Source of the DNA: Lachnospiraceae bacterium
Lineage (GTDB): Bacteria; Bacillota; Clostridia; Lachnospirales; Lachnospiraceae
Length of the DNA: 64,000 bases
Assembly (NCBI GenBank): GCA_017479935.1
Contig: JAFVBO010000090.1
Location: 1-64,000 of the forward strand
Direction of reading: 5' to 3'
The notes beneath the pieces were generated by a model. That model was not told the origin of the DNA. It saw only the letters and a list, made by a program, of their open reading frames with translations, and did no database searches. Of the stretch, positions 35,529 to 43,458 are shown in pieces; position 1 is the first letter of the stretch, and each line of letters begins with the position of its first letter. A program made the translations under genes and the position numbers.

Positions 35529-37024
35529 CGCAAAGCGAGGAAAAAAATAGAACGATCAAAAAGCAGGCGGCTTTTTTCCTGGTGTTTTTCCTGATCCTGC
35601 CCGCCATTTTGATCGCGGCGGAGAAAAGCCTCCCCGTATGCTATGGGCAAAGTTACTATGCCGAATTAGGAGAGCTGAACAAAAAGCTGCACGAGGAAGG
35701 GGAAACGCCCAAGATTGTGGTGATCGGCGGAAGCAGTGTGGCCTTTGGCTTAGATCCCGCCCTGATGGAGGAAATCCTTCTGGAGAAGGGATATTCCTAC
35801 CGCGTTTGCCCCTTCGGCCTGTACGCGGCCATCGGAACCTCGGTGATGCTGGACTTATCCGCCGATGCCCTGAAAGAGGGCGACAAGGTGATCCTGGCGA
35901 TGGAGCCGACCGCGGAGACGCTGTCGACCTATTTCGGCGCGCTTTCCTACTGGAAATGCTGCGAAGAAAACGCGGAGCTTCTGCCGCCCGTGTCCTACCA
36001 AAAAAAGACGGCGCTTCTTGGCACCTATGTGACTTACCTGCAGGAGCGCGCGGGAATTCAAAGAAGCGGCATCCTTCCGGTGTCAAACGATGTGTATGCA
36101 AAGAGCTCCTTTGACGAAAGCGGATTTTTATCCTATGATCGCCCCGGCAACGTCATGCGCTTAGGGTTTGACCCGACGGCGATGATCGATCTGGCCGCCA
36201 TCACGGTGGACGCGGAATTTGCCGCCCAGGTGCAGGAATACATCCGGTCGGCCAGGGAAAAGGGGGCCGATGTCTATCTGAGTTTTGCGCCGATGAACCG
36301 CTCCGCCATCAAGGACCTGGACCCGCAGGTGATGCTAGGCTTTTTTGAGCGGATGCGGGAAGCCTTCCCCTGCCCGGTGATCAGCAACCCCAACTTGTAC
36401 GTGCTGGATTCCGGGTGGTTCTACGACAACAATTTCCATCTGAACAGCGCCGGGGCCACCGTGCGGACCGTGCTGCTCACGGAGGATCTGCTGGCAGAGC
36501 TCGGGTGCTATACGGCGGTGGAGGCGGAGCTTCCGGAGATGCCGCCCTCGGCGTACGAAAGTCTTGGCGGAAAGACGGCCTATGCGGGAGTGGAAGGCCA
36601 GGAAGAGTTCTTTGTCACAGAGCCGATGGTCGATGAGGCAGGCGCCATGATAGCGGTGCGCCTGGTGGGCCTGTCGGATACCGCGAAGGAACAGTCGGCG
36701 TTGGTGCTCCCGGAGGAGGTGGGTGGCCTGCCACTTATAGAAATCGCCCCCGGCGCGTTTGACGGTGCCGGTCGCCTGTTAGAGCTCACCATCCCGGAGA
36801 GTGTCCTGGCGCTTCCGGACCGCGCCTTTGCCGGCACGCCGGCGTTGGAACGCCTTGTCTTACGGCACAAAAAGACGCCCTGCCAGATCACGGACAAAAC
36901 CTTTGAAGGGGCCGGGCCGGTGCGCGTGTATGTGCCGGATGAGATGTACGCGCTTTACCGGGACGGTGCCGGCTGCGCCACCAATCCCTGGGAAAGAGAG
37001 CTGGACCGGGTGTACCGGTACTAA
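35525..37024 (+). CDS. SGNH-like membrane-anchored protein with C-terminal BspA leucine-rich repeats
   Basis: 499 aa. An N-terminal membrane helix (about 14-32) leads to an SGNH domain with IVVIGGSSVAFGLD (Ser70/71) and YDNNFHLNSAG (Asp301, His305), then leucine-rich repeats of the BspA type (about 395-480; EIAPGAFDGAGRL, ALPDRAFAGTPAL). The module order is the reverse of the preceding protein, where repeats come first. It ends the four-gene MBOAT operon (ATGA overlap upstream). Probably an extracellular acyltransferase or esterase acting with MBOAT; the target polymer is unknown. Confidence 0.8.
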   Translation: MTQSEEKNRTIKKQAAFFLVFFLILPAILIAAEKSLPVCYGQSYYAELGELNKKLHEEGETPKIVVIGGSSVAFGLDPALMEEILLEKGYSYRVCPFGLYAAIGTSVMLDLSADALKEGDKVILAMEPTAETLSTYFGALSYWKCCEENAELLPPVSYQKKTALLGTYVTYLQERAGIQRSGILPVSNDVYAKSSFDESGFLSYDRPGNVMRLGFDPTAMIDLAAITVDAEFAAQVQEYIRSAREKGADVYLSFAPMNRSAIKDLDPQVMLGFFERMREAFPCPVISNPNLYVLDSGWFYDNNFHLNSAGATVRTVLLTEDLLAELGCYTAVEAELPEMPPSAYESLGGKTAYAGVEGQEEFFVTEPMVDEAGAMIAVRLVGLSDTAKEQSALVLPEEVGGLPLIEIAPGAFDGAGRLLELTIPESVLALPDRAFAGTPALERLVLRHKKTPCQITDKTFEGAGPVRVYVPDEMYALYRDGAGCATNPWERELDRVYRY

Positions 37025-37288
37025 AGAGTTTGGGAAGAGCAGGTGCGCGGCTGCATCCAATGCAAAAATGCGCTGTTTCGCATCCTCGCTTTGCTTTTGC
37101 AAAAAAACTATCAGAAAACAGGAACCTATGGTAAGATAAAAGAGATCATCGCCAGGAGCCCTGAAAAAGGGCGGACGTTGACAAGTATCAGCCGAATACA
37201 TGACAGACGCAGCGGGAAGGGGCAAAAAGCCGCCTCTTTAAATCGCCGCGACGCTACACAAAAAAACAACGGCTGCGGGAGGATTTAC

Positions 37289-38329
37289 ATGGAAAACGAG
37301 ATCACAACACCAAACACAAACACGGAATCTGCGCCTAAGAAGCGGATGCTTTCCGGCATTCAGCCCAGCGGAGACCTTCATTTAGGAAATTACCTGGGAG
37401 CCATCAAAAACTGGGCGGACCGGGTGAACGATTATGAATGCTATTACTTTATGGCAGACCTGCACACCATCACCGTGCGCCAGGATCCGGCCACGCTGCG
37501 CAAGCGCTCCTTAAATCAGCTGGCCCAGTACATCGCCTGCGGCTTAGATCCGGAGAAAAACGTCCTGTTCTTACAGTCCCACGTGCCGGCGCACGCGCAG
37601 CTGGCCTGGGTGTTAAACTGCTACACCATGTTCGGGGAGCTGTCCCGCATGACGCAGTTCAAGGACAAATCGGCCAAGCATAAGGACAACATCAACGCCG
37701 GCCTCTTCACCTACCCGGTTCTGATGGCGGCGGACATTCTGCTGTATCAGGCGGATTACGTGCCGGTGGGTGAGGATCAGAAGCAGCACGTGGAGATCAC
37801 CCGCGATATTGCGCAGCGCTTTAACTCCATTTACGGCGATGTGTTCAAGGTGCCGGAAGCGTTCATTCCGAAGGCCGGCGCCCGTGTGTACGGCCTGACC
37901 ACCCCGGGAGATAAGATGTCCAAATCCATCCCGGAGGGCTGCGTTTTCATCATGGACAGCCCGGACGAGATCGCCCGCAAGTTCAAACGCGCCGTGACGG
38001 ACTCCGATACCGAGCACTGCGTGCGCTTTGACCGAGAAAACAAGCCCGGCGTGGCCAACCTGATGAACATCTACTCCGCCATCACCGGCGAGAGCTTTGA
38101 AGAGATCGAGCGCGAGTTTGACGGCATGGGCTACGGCGCCTTCAAGCCCAAGGTGGGGGAGGCAGTGATCGAGCATCTGCGCCCGATTCGTGAGGAGGCG
38201 GAGCGCCTGATGGCGGACAAGGCCTACTTAAACGAGGTCTACAAAAACGGCGCGGAGCGGGCTTCCTACATCGCGAATAAGACGCTGCGGAAGGTTTACA
38301 AGAAGGTGGGCTTCTACCAGCTGCCGTAG
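37289..38329 (+). CDS. trpS: Tryptophanyl-tRNA synthetase
   Basis: Class I synthetase that charges tRNA-Trp, 346 aa. Signatures: LSGIQPSGDLHLGNYLGAI (HIGH motif) and GDKMSKSIPE (KMSKS). Also the Trp pocket segment YYFMADLHTIT and PVGEDQKQHVE. The frame extends upstream to 37043, but GGAGGA precedes the ATG at 37289 and homologues begin here. I looked for a T-box leader in the 265 nt upstream and did not find the conserved core, so the regulation is not evident. Confidence 0.95.
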   Translation: MENEITTPNTNTESAPKKRMLSGIQPSGDLHLGNYLGAIKNWADRVNDYECYYFMADLHTITVRQDPATLRKRSLNQLAQYIACGLDPEKNVLFLQSHVPAHAQLAWVLNCYTMFGELSRMTQFKDKSAKHKDNINAGLFTYPVLMAADILLYQADYVPVGEDQKQHVEITRDIAQRFNSIYGDVFKVPEAFIPKAGARVYGLTTPGDKMSKSIPEGCVFIMDSPDEIARKFKRAVTDSDTEHCVRFDRENKPGVANLMNIYSAITGESFEEIEREFDGMGYGAFKPKVGEAVIEHLRPIREEAERLMADKAYLNEVYKNGAERASYIANKTLRKVYKKVGFYQLP

Positions 38330-38389
38330 CCTTAGCTGGCAGGAAAGACACTATCGTATTCTTTCCGCGCAAGTAAGGAGGGCTCATAC

Positions 38390-39238
38390 ATGATCCGTCT
38401 GGTGCGAAAACTGACCAAACGAATGCTGTATCCCAGCTATGGAGTTGTCTTCTTCAGCCTCCTGTACTGGGGGCTGGTGGGCTTTCAGGTCCTTGTGGAC
38501 GTGCCGGTGGCGGTGCATGTTCTGATGGCCGGAGTTCTGATCGCGGGCCTTGTCACGCTGATCTATACGGCCTATCTGGACCGATACCTGATCTCCGGGA
38601 TGGAAGACAATCTTCAGAACCTGTCGGAACTGAACGCCCGTCTTCGCGAACAGCGCCATGAATACCTGAACGAAATGCAGGTGGTTTACGGCCTCATGGA
38701 GCTGGAAGAGTACGAGGAGGCCATGCGTTTTTTAAAGCCCCTCTACGGGGAGGCGACAAAAACCGGGAGAGCGCTGAAAACCAGTCTTCCCGCCGTAAAC
38801 GCCCTTTTACAGAATAAGCTTACCAAGGCAGAGCAGATGGGTGTGCGGCTCATTCTGGAAGTGTCCAGCAGTCTGCGCGGCATCCCCATGGAAGCCTGGA
38901 GCGTCTGCCATATCCTGGGAAACCTGATCGACAACGCGCTTACCGCGGTGGAAAAGCTGGAAGGAGACAAAGAGGTTCATGTGATTCTCTCCGAGGATCG
39001 GAAAAGCTTTTCCCTAAGCGTCTACAACAACGGGCCTGAGATCCCGAAAGAAGAGCAGGGACTGTTGTTTCGGGACGGGTTTTCCACCAAGGCAGAGGAA
39101 GGCCATGGTTTTGGCCTTGGGATCGTAGAACGGTGCGTAAAGGAGGCCGGAGGGCAGGTGGAGTTTACCACCGCCCCGAACAAGACCTGCTTTACGGCTA
39201 TCATAGATAAACGGGAGAAAGAGTCACTTTCTTCGTAG
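38390..39238 (+). CDS. Sensor histidine kinase (Spo0B/CitA-like GHKL)
   Basis: 282 aa. Two membrane helices with almost no extracellular loop (about 14-36 and 40-62), so it probably senses the membrane or a partner. H-box LREQRHEYLNEMQVVYGLME with the phospho-His at about 90, then N-box NLIDNALTAV, and G-boxes DGFSTKAEEGHGFGLGI. This is the CitA/DcuS/Spo0B kinase class. The likely partner is the LytTR regulator at 41250-42077, separated by NfeD/flotillin genes. AGGAGGG precedes the ATG. A 26-aa membrane peptide gene follows. Confidence 0.88.
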   Translation: MIRLVRKLTKRMLYPSYGVVFFSLLYWGLVGFQVLVDVPVAVHVLMAGVLIAGLVTLIYTAYLDRYLISGMEDNLQNLSELNARLREQRHEYLNEMQVVYGLMELEEYEEAMRFLKPLYGEATKTGRALKTSLPAVNALLQNKLTKAEQMGVRLILEVSSSLRGIPMEAWSVCHILGNLIDNALTAVEKLEGDKEVHVILSEDRKSFSLSVYNNGPEIPKEEQGLLFRDGFSTKAEEGHGFGLGIVERCVKEAGGQVEFTTAPNKTCFTAIIDKREKESLSS

Positions 39239-39275
39239 AAAACCATTTGCCTGTTATAAGAAAGGGGGAGACAAT

Positions 39276-39356
39276 ATGGCAACGATGACCCTGTTGATCT
39301 CGATTGTTGTAGGGATCATTGCGGCAGTCGTGCTGCTTGGCGTACTGGCGGTCTGA
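39276..39356 (+). CDS. 26-residue single-helix membrane peptide
   Basis: MATMTLLISIVVGIIAAVVL continues to LGVLAV: one uninterrupted hydrophobic helix. GGGGGAG stands 6 nt before the ATG, stronger than chance. It lies 37 nt after the histidine kinase stop and 17 nt before a consensus promoter, so it should be the last gene of the kinase transcript. No family recognised. Confidence 0.55.
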   Translation: MATMTLLISIVVGIIAAVVLLGVLAV

Positions 39357-39373
39357 TGGATGGGAACAGTATT

Positions 39374-39402
39374 TTGACAGTTGAGGGAAGTCCGTGTATA
39401 AT
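39374..39402 (+). promoter_or_regulatory. Consensus sigma-A promoter of the nfeD-floA unit
   Basis: Perfect TTGACA (39374-39379), a 17-nt spacer and perfect TATAAT (39397-39402). The leader is about 95 nt. Confidence 0.85.
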
Positions 39403-39500
39403 TCGTGACTTTCCTCTTTTCTTTTCGGCAAAGAACGGGTAGGATGCAGACATAAGCAAGAAGCCTTTCGCGGACGGCTTATAGAAAGGAGGAAAGCCAG

Positions 39501-39986
39501 ATGGGTTTTGAAATTTTGGGCATGGTGCTGATCATTGTCGCCTTTGTCTTCATCGGAATTGAATGCGTGGTCCCGGGCTTCGGAGTTCCCGGCATCGTCG
39601 GTATCGGCTGCTTTGTGGTCGGCGTGGCGCTGTCGGCCAGCACGATCGGGGAAGCCATCAAGCTGATCGCCATTTTACTGGTGCTGCTGGCCATCTTCGT
39701 CTTTATTGTGCTGACACTCTTGTCGAAGGGAATTATAAAGTCTCCGATCGCGCTCCAGGAAAAGCTGGACAAGGAAAGCGGCTGTATCAGCACCGAGGAT
39801 TTAAAGTATCTGGTGGGACGCACCGGCGTAGCGATGACCGATCTTCGGCCGGCCGGCAAAATCAGCGTGGATGATCTGCTGATCGACGTGGTATCGGATG
39901 GGTCGTACCTGGAAAAGGGCGCCAAGGTGCAGATCTTTAAGGTCAGCAATTCTTCCTTGATGGTTCGAAGCATCGAGAATGAATAA
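39501..39986 (+). CDS. NfeD-like membrane protein
   Basis: 161 aa. Membrane helices at about 5-26, 30-48 and 52-75 followed by a C-terminal OB-fold (about 100-160; LVGRTGVAMTDLRPAGKISVDD...LEKGAKVQIFKV). NfeD proteins go with flotillins or stomatins; here the flotillin gene follows 103 nt downstream. AAGGAGG precedes the ATG. Driven by the promoter at 39374. Confidence 0.92.
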   Translation: MGFEILGMVLIIVAFVFIGIECVVPGFGVPGIVGIGCFVVGVALSASTIGEAIKLIAILLVLLAIFVFIVLTLLSKGIIKSPIALQEKLDKESGCISTEDLKYLVGRTGVAMTDLRPAGKISVDDLLIDVVSDGSYLEKGAKVQIFKVSNSSLMVRSIENE

Positions 39987-40089
39987 GGAAGGATAAAAAA
40001 GCTGTTGTTTTCAGGCGGTAAATAGAAACCGTAAAGAGTAACAGGAGATTGAATTAGGGGGCGGCTTAAGGGCCGCGAAGGAGGAATTT

Positions 40090-41061
40090 ATGAATTATCA
40101 GATTATTATTGTCATTGTAGTAGCACTGCTTGTTCTGCTGTTTACCTTTGTCCCGATGGGGCTTTGGATTTCCGCCCTGGCGGCCGGCGTCCGGGTTGGC
40201 ATTATGAACCTGGTCGGTATGCGGCTTCGCCGGGTCAGCCCGTCCAAGATTATCATGCCGCTCATTAAATCGACCAAGGCCGGCTTAAAGCTGAACGCCA
40301 ATCAGCTGGAAGCGCATTATCTGGCCGGCGGTAACGTAGACCGCGTGGTGGTGGCGTTAATCGCCTCCGAGCGCGCCGGCATCGACCTTTCTTTTGAGAA
40401 GGCTGCCGCCATCGACTTAGCCGGCCGAAACGTGCTGGAAGCCGTAAAGATGAGCGTTAACCCCAAGGTCATTGAGACGACCAACATTTCCGCTGTCGCG
40501 AAGGACGGTATCGAGCTTCTGGTTAAAGCCAGAGTGACTGTCCGCGCGAACCTGGACCGCTTAGTCGGTGGTGCCGGCGAGTCCACCGTGCTTGCCCGTG
40601 TAGGCGAGGGTATTGTTACCACCGTCGGTTCGTCCGATACGCATAAGGAAGTGTTGGAAAACCCCGACAACATCTCCAAGCTGGTTCTGTCCAAGGGCCT
40701 TGACTCCGGAACCGCGTTCGAAATTCTGTCCATCGATATCGCCGATATCGATATCGGCCGCAACATCGGCGCCCAGCTGCAGACGCTGCAGGCGGAAGCC
40801 GACAAGAATATCGCCCAGGCGAAGGCCGAAGAGCGCCGCGCGATGGCTGTCGCGAAGGAACAGGAGATGAGAGCCTACGTCGTGGAGGCGGAGGCCGAAG
40901 TGCCGAAGGCATTGGCTTACGCGCTGCGTGAAGGCCGGATGGGTATCATGGATTACTATGATCTGCAGAACATCAAGGCTGATACCGAGATGAGAACGCA
41001 GATCGCCGATGGTGGAAAGACTGCTCCGAGCACGAAGGAAAACAAGGACGCAAAGAAGTAA
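40090..41061 (+). CDS. floA: Flotillin-like membrane microdomain protein FloA
   Basis: 323-aa scaffold of bacterial membrane microdomains. A single N-terminal membrane segment (about 4-25), then the SPFH domain ([17 protein letters not shown] region; [30 protein letters not shown]) and a coiled region ([42 protein letters not shown]). Length and sequence match FloA (YqfA). GAAGGAGG precedes the ATG. It is followed by a 52-aa gene and a response regulator on the same strand. Confidence 0.95.
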   Translation: MNYQIIIVIVVALLVLLFTFVPMGLWISALAAGVRVGIMNLVGMRLRRVSPSKIIMPLIKSTKAGLKLNANQLEAHYLAGGNVDRVVVALIASERAGIDLSFEKAAAIDLAGRNVLEAVKMSVNPKVIETTNISAVAKDGIELLVKARVTVRANLDRLVGGAGESTVLARVGEGIVTTVGSSDTHKEVLENPDNISKLVLSKGLDSGTAFEILSIDIADIDIGRNIGAQLQTLQAEADKNIAQAKAEERRAMAVAKEQEMRAYVVEAEAEVPKALAYALREGRMGIMDYYDLQNIKADTEMRTQIADGGKTAPSTKENKDAKK

Positions 41062-41084
41062 GGTAGGAAAGAAAGGCAACCGCT

Positions 41085-41243
41085 ATGGGAAATCAGAACA
41101 ATAAACCTGCCATGGTGGAAATTCTCCGGAAAAAGCTCGGAAAACCGGAAAGCGCACAGGAAGCCATCGTACTCTCCGCGATACTCGGGGAGCCGGTGAG
41201 CAGAAAGCGCCGCCGTGAGCGGGCACAGAAAGTTAAAGGATAA
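41085..41243 (+). CDS. 52-residue basic protein between floA and the response regulator
   Basis: Basic protein (10 Lys and 7 Arg) with a central helix-forming stretch (MVEILRKKLGKPESAQEAIVLSAIL read in two halves around residue 20) and an Arg/Lys-rich end (SRKRRRERAQKVKG). The stop is 6 nt before the regulator ATG, which argues for co-translation. No family recognised. The ribosome site (GAAAGG) is fair. Confidence 0.55.
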   Translation: MGNQNNKPAMVEILRKKLGKPESAQEAIVLSAILGEPVSRKRRRERAQKVKG

Positions 41244-41249
41244 AGGGAT

Positions 41250-42077
41250 ATGGCAATCAAAGTCATGCTGATTGACGATGAACCGCATATTCGCATGATC
41301 CTGCGCAAGGTAATCGAGAAAACGCCCGGTTACCTTGTGGCAGCGGAAGGGGCCTCTGCCGAAGAGGCCCTTTTGGCGTTTCGTGAGGTTCATCCGGATG
41401 TAGTGTTTCTGGATGTGGATTTACAAGGGGCGAACGGGATCGGTGTGGCGCGTGAGATATTAAAAGAAGCGCCGGACACGATCCTCATTTTTGCGACTGC
41501 CTATGCGGAATATATGCCCAGCGCTTTCGAGTTGTACGCCTTCGATTACCTGGTAAAGCCCTTTGATATCTCCCGGATCAGGCACACCTTGGACCGTATC
41601 ACGAGGATGGCGGAAAACGGAAAATGGAACAGGGCGGAAAATGAGCCTAACCAGGACAGGGAAAATGCGCCTGCTTATGAAGCGGATCCGGAGAGGGATG
41701 AAATGCAGGAGCCGGACAGGACGCCCTTAATGGAAGAGGGAATATCCCGTTCCGACAAATTGATGTTAAAAGGGAAGGAAAGCATTCTTTTTCTCGACCT
41801 GAATGATATTGTTATGGCGGTCCGGGAGGGAAGTACAACCGTAGTATACACGGACAGGGGGAGATATGAAACGTCACTTAACTTATCTGATCTGGAAAAG
41901 AAGCTAAAAGAACCGGAGTTTCTTCGCTGCCACCGTTCCAATATCATTAAGATCTCACGGATTTCTCAGGTAGAGCCCTACGGTCGCTGGACGTATCTGG
42001 TACACTTAGACGGAATCAGGGAAACAGCACTCATGACGAAAGAAAACTTTGACCGCATCCGGGAGTGGTATGGGTGA
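41250..42077 (+). CDS. LytTR-family response regulator
   Basis: 275 aa. Receiver domain (1-118) with acidic pair DD (9-10), phospho-Asp55 in FLDVDL and Lys in YLVKPFD. A disordered acidic linker (about 125-170) leads to the LytTR DNA-binding domain (about 172-270; ILFLDLNDIVMAV, FLRCHRSNIIKISRISQVEP). Probable partner of the kinase at 38390-39238. Targets are not evident. It is 6 nt after the 52-aa gene. Confidence 0.92.
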   Translation: MAIKVMLIDDEPHIRMILRKVIEKTPGYLVAAEGASAEEALLAFREVHPDVVFLDVDLQGANGIGVAREILKEAPDTILIFATAYAEYMPSAFELYAFDYLVKPFDISRIRHTLDRITRMAENGKWNRAENEPNQDRENAPAYEADPERDEMQEPDRTPLMEEGISRSDKLMLKGKESILFLDLNDIVMAVREGSTTVVYTDRGRYETSLNLSDLEKKLKEPEFLRCHRSNIIKISRISQVEPYGRWTYLVHLDGIRETALMTKENFDRIREWYG

Positions 42078-42198
42078 GAGGAAGATTTTGAGGAAACCCA
42101 TTTACAGAGGCGGGGCTTTTGTGTTACACTACGGGAAATAGCGGGAGACTTTACCGCGTTAATAAAACAGCGTAAGCCTTTAACAGGAGGATAAGATC

Positions 42199-43368
42199 GT
42201 GAATTACAATTGTATGAATCCCTTCACTTTTACCCTGCCCACGAAAGTGGTCTATGGAGTCGGAGCGGTGGCTCATGTGGCGGAAGAACTGAAAAACGCA
42301 GGAGGAACCTACCCGCTCATCGTAACGGATAAGGGAATCGTGAAGGCCGGGATTACCGGAAAAGTGTTAAAACTCCTTGAGGAGGCGAACATTCCTTACG
42401 AGGTGTATGACGGCGTAGAGGCAAATCCCAAGGACGTAAACGCGGAGGAAGGCGCGCGCATTGCCCGCGAGAAGGGATGTGACTGCATGATCGCGGTGGG
42501 CGGCGGAAGCCCTATCGACTGCGCGAAAGCCATCGGTGTTCTTCTGGCGCATCATGCGGAATATATCAAGCCTTATGAGGGAAAAACGGCGGCAACGCTT
42601 CCGAATCCGCTTCTTATCACGGTGCCGACAACGTCCGGAACCGGTAGCGAGCTGACCTTCTCGTCCGTCATCACGGATACGAAGAACCACTATAAGATGA
42701 CCGTGAAGAGCCCCTACACGGCTGCCAACGTGGCGGTGTGTGATCCGGAGCTGACGCTCACCGTGCCGGCTTCCGTGACAGCGGCGACGGGCGTGGATGC
42801 CCTGACGCATGCCATCGAAGGCTTTACCGCCACCTGCTCCGAGCCCATGGGGGATGCGGCTGCACTGTATGCGATCGAGCTGATCAGCAAGAACCTGGTG
42901 AAGGCCGTGGAGAACGGGAACGACCTCACAGCCCGCAGTAATATGCTCATGGGCAGCATGCTGGGCGGTATTTCCTTCAGCCATGCGGATGTGGCCAGCG
43001 TGCACTGTATCGCGGAGTCCCTCGGCAGTATGTACGACCTGCCTCACGGCACCTGTAACGCCATTTTCCTGCCCTACGTGATGGAATACAACATGGAGTA
43101 CTGCAAGGAGCGCTACGCCCGTGTGGCGACGGCCATGGGCCTTACATGGGAGACGGTAGAGGAAGGTGCGAAAAAGGCCGTGGAATTTGTCAAACAGCTC
43201 ACGAAGGATGTGAAACTCCCCACCTTTGCTTCCCTGAACGCGGACCCGAAGGATTTTCAGAAGCTGGCGGAGATGAGTTACAAGAATGGGTCTAACGGCA
43301 GCAATCCCCGCCCGATGGAGGTAGAGGATTACGTGAAGCTGCTGGAGATCGTGTACGCGGCGAAGTAA
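42199..43368 (+). CDS. Iron-containing alcohol dehydrogenase
   Basis: 389-aa group III NAD(P)-dependent alcohol dehydrogenase. Seen: NAD loop GGGSPIDCAKAIG, TTSGTGSELTFSSVITD, and iron ligands in DALTHAIEGF and HGTCNAIFLPYVME. Begins with GTG at 42199, 8 nt after AGGAGG. Substrate unknown; 1,3-propanediol or butanol dehydrogenase-like roles are possible. It ends with a terminator, so the aconitase-family gene after it is a separate unit or depends on read-through. Confidence 0.92.
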   Translation: MNYNCMNPFTFTLPTKVVYGVGAVAHVAEELKNAGGTYPLIVTDKGIVKAGITGKVLKLLEEANIPYEVYDGVEANPKDVNAEEGARIAREKGCDCMIAVGGGSPIDCAKAIGVLLAHHAEYIKPYEGKTAATLPNPLLITVPTTSGTGSELTFSSVITDTKNHYKMTVKSPYTAANVAVCDPELTLTVPASVTAATGVDALTHAIEGFTATCSEPMGDAAALYAIELISKNLVKAVENGNDLTARSNMLMGSMLGGISFSHADVASVHCIAESLGSMYDLPHGTCNAIFLPYVMEYNMEYCKERYARVATAMGLTWETVEEGAKKAVEFVKQLTKDVKLPTFASLNADPKDFQKLAEMSYKNGSNGSNPRPMEVEDYVKLLEIVYAAK

Positions 43369-43410
43369 GGGCCGTAAGAATCATGTAAGCAAAGATAATC
43401 GTATACAACG

Positions 43411-43437
43411 AAGAGCCGCAAGGAAGCGGCTCTTCTT
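43411..43437 (+). terminator. Terminator of the alcohol dehydrogenase gene
   Basis: AAGAGCCGC (43411-43419) pairs with GCGGCTCTT (43426-43434), followed by CTT. Confidence 0.65.
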
Positions 43438-43458
43438 ACACAGGAGGATTTAGAACAT

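Noticed and set aside
37025..37288. T-box leader for trpS
   Set aside because: The conserved T-box core and terminator/antiterminator pair were not found.
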